Under the pieces are notes generated by a model, which saw only the letters and a program-made list of their open reading frames with translations, ran no database searches and had not been told where the DNA came from. 7,077 nt of DNA from an uncultured Oscillospiraceae bacterium (GTDB lineage: Bacteria; Bacillota; Clostridia; Oscillospirales; Oscillospiraceae): contig CAAEKI010000171.1 of the NCBI GenBank assembly GCA_900756495.1, positions 1 to 7,077 of the forward strand, in the 5' to 3' direction. Within the stretch, counting starts at the first letter, position 1, and each line of letters starts with the position of its first letter. The position numbers were made by a program, and so were the translations under genes. Positions 6,068 through 7,077 of the stretch are shown in pieces.

Positions 6068-6959
6068 GACAGTGAATTCTACTGCAGATCTCCTCCTGGA
6101 AGATGAGGAGCGCAAAAAGGAGCGCCCATTCTTTACCTTTCTGAGGAGAATATGTAAACGCCCTGAGGCCATTGTCGGCTTTACGGTTCTGGTAGTAATA
6201 GCAATTTTGTCGATTATAGCCCCTTGGATTTGCGAATACCCATATGACTTGATTGACGGCGTTAATAAGAATCTGTTGCCTTCAGCGGAACACTGGTTCG
6301 GTACCGACCAGATGGGGCGCGACATCTTCGTGCGCGTGCTGTACGGCGGGCGCTACTCCCTGCCCATTGGTATTATCTCGGTTGGCATCGGTGCCAGCGG
6401 CGGCCTGGTGCTGGGCGCCATCGCCGGCTTCTTCGGCGGGAAAGCAGACATGCTGATCATGCGCTTCCTGGATATTTTCCACGCGATTCCGCAAGTTTTG
6501 TTGGCGGTCATCGTATCTACTGTGCTAGGTCCGGGCCTGTTCCAGACTGTGTTTGCTGTGGGTGTGGGAGCCATACCAAATTTTGCCCGCGTGATCCGTG
6601 CGAACATCCTTGCTGTACGTGGCTTAGAGTATGTGGAAGCGGCCGAGTCCATTAACTGCAGCAAAAGGCGTATTATTTTTCGTCATGTTATCCCAAACGC
6701 AATTACGCCGTTTATTGTACAAGTGTCAATTGCCATAGCCAACGGCTTGATTGTAGCCTCCACGCTGAGCTACATCGGCCTGGGCGTGCAGCCTCCGACC
6801 CCGGAGTGGGGCGCGATGTTGGCCGATGCCCGTACGCTTGTGCGCCAGTACCCCACGCAGATGCTGTTCCCCGGCATCTTCATCATGATGTCTGTCCTAT
6901 CGTTCAATCTCATCGGTGATGCGATTCGTGACGCGCTCGATCCGAAGTTGAGAGGTTAA
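6057..6959 (+). CDS. ABC importer permease, DppC/OppC type
   Basis: A 300-residue inner-membrane partner of the preceding permease. After a cytoplasmic, charged N-terminus (about 1-36) comes the first membrane helix (37-57, GFTVLVVIAILSIIAPW). The family signature FGTDQMGRDIFVRVLYGGRYSL lies at 81-102. Further hydrophobic segments are at about 103-127, 143-175, 217-240 and 270-287. The EAA loop is complete at 192-214: YVEAAESINC, then H210-x-x-P213-N214. The C-terminus GDAIRDALDPKLRG is characteristic. I chose ATG 6057 because aaggag at 6043-6048 sits 8 bases upstream and the protein then starts where homologues do. The frame is open back to 5946, but that extension would overlap the conserved end of the preceding permease. 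Overlap with that gene is 11 bases; 24 bases separate it from the ATPase gene. Confidence 0.95.
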   Translation: MQIKTVNSTADLLLEDEERKKERPFFTFLRRICKRPEAIVGFTVLVVIAILSIIAPWICEYPYDLIDGVNKNLLPSAEHWFGTDQMGRDIFVRVLYGGRYSLPIGIISVGIGASGGLVLGAIAGFFGGKADMLIMRFLDIFHAIPQVLLAVIVSTVLGPGLFQTVFAVGVGAIPNFARVIRANILAVRGLEYVEAAESINCSKRRIIFRHVIPNAITPFIVQVSIAIANGLIVASTLSYIGLGVQPPTPEWGAMLADARTLVRQYPTQMLFPGIFIMMSVLSFNLIGDAIRDALDPKLRG

Positions 6960-6983
6960 ATAAATAGTGATTGGAGATATACC

Positions 6984-7077
6984 ATGAGCGAAGAGAAGAC
7001 AACAGGCCAGATGCCCTTTCTGTCTGTGCGGGATCTCGTCGTGGAGTACACGATGGAGGGCAAGGTGGTCCACGCCG
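6984..7077 (+). CDS. ABC importer ATP-binding protein, DppD/OppD type (N-terminal fragment, 3' end outside window)
   Basis: Only the first 31 codons are present. After a short polar leader, residues 12-31 read FLSVRDLVVEYTMEGKVVHA, the usual opening strand of DppD/OppD ATPases (LEVxDLxVxF...VxAV), which precedes the Walker A loop. Neither Walker A, the signature motif nor Walker B falls inside the window, so the assignment rests on this opening strand plus position directly after the two permeases. ATG 6984 has ggag at 6973-6976, 7 bases upstream. It would power import by ATP hydrolysis on the cytoplasmic face, probably with a second ATPase (DppF/OppF type) further downstream. Confidence 0.85.
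   Translation, partial: MSEEKTTGQMPFLSVRDLVVEYTMEGKVVHA

Noticed and set aside
6300..6480. Locally GC-richer stretch in the second permease as a sign of recombination
   Set aside because: It coincides with Gly/Ala/Arg-rich conserved residues of the family, which explains the composition without transfer.

Overview
The window holds seven genes, all on the + strand and tightly packed. No gene-free stretch exceeds about 115 bases, and I saw no tRNA, rRNA, CRISPR array or mobile element. The likely source is an anaerobic, selenocysteine-decoding Firmicute, probably a Clostridia/Oscillospiraceae-like gut or sediment bacterium. This is inferred from the Gram-positive-style ribosome binding sites, the clostridial-looking lipoprotein signal peptide (Cys21, no outer-membrane features), the moderate GC content and the in-frame UGA codon.

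Region 1 (1-2238) carries two related genes. The first is cut by the window edge and shows only the C-terminal part of a protein. The second looks at first like two ORFs (514-813 and 883-2238), but they share one frame and are separated only by TGA at 811-813. That TGA lies exactly in a U-G-G-C motif and is followed by a SECIS-like stem-loop. I therefore annotate a single 574-residue selenoprotein with Sec100. It has an N-terminal UGSC-type selenoprotein domain, which resembles the active-site segment of glycine reductase component B (GrdB). This is fused to a large C-terminal domain paralogous to the partial upstream protein.

Region 2 (2321-3241) is a thioredoxin-reductase-like flavoprotein. 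It keeps the FAD site and the CATC redox pair but lacks the HRRxxxR motif that normally binds NADPH. It is a natural candidate electron donor for the Sec/Cys centre.

Region 3 (3357-7077) is an oligopeptide/dipeptide-type ABC importer in canonical order: lipoprotein solute-binding protein, DppB/OppB-type permease, DppC/OppC-type permease, and the start of a DppD/OppD-type ATPase that runs off the end. A perfect 17-bp stem-loop sits between the binding protein and the permeases. It probably sets the excess of binding protein over membrane subunits.

Taken together, I infer a selenium-dependent reductive pathway with its own uptake system, similar in logic to the glycine/sarcosine/betaine reductases: import of a small substrate, reduction or cleavage at a Sec-x-x-Cys centre, and re-reduction by a dithiol flavoprotein. 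The substrate cannot be read from the sequence.
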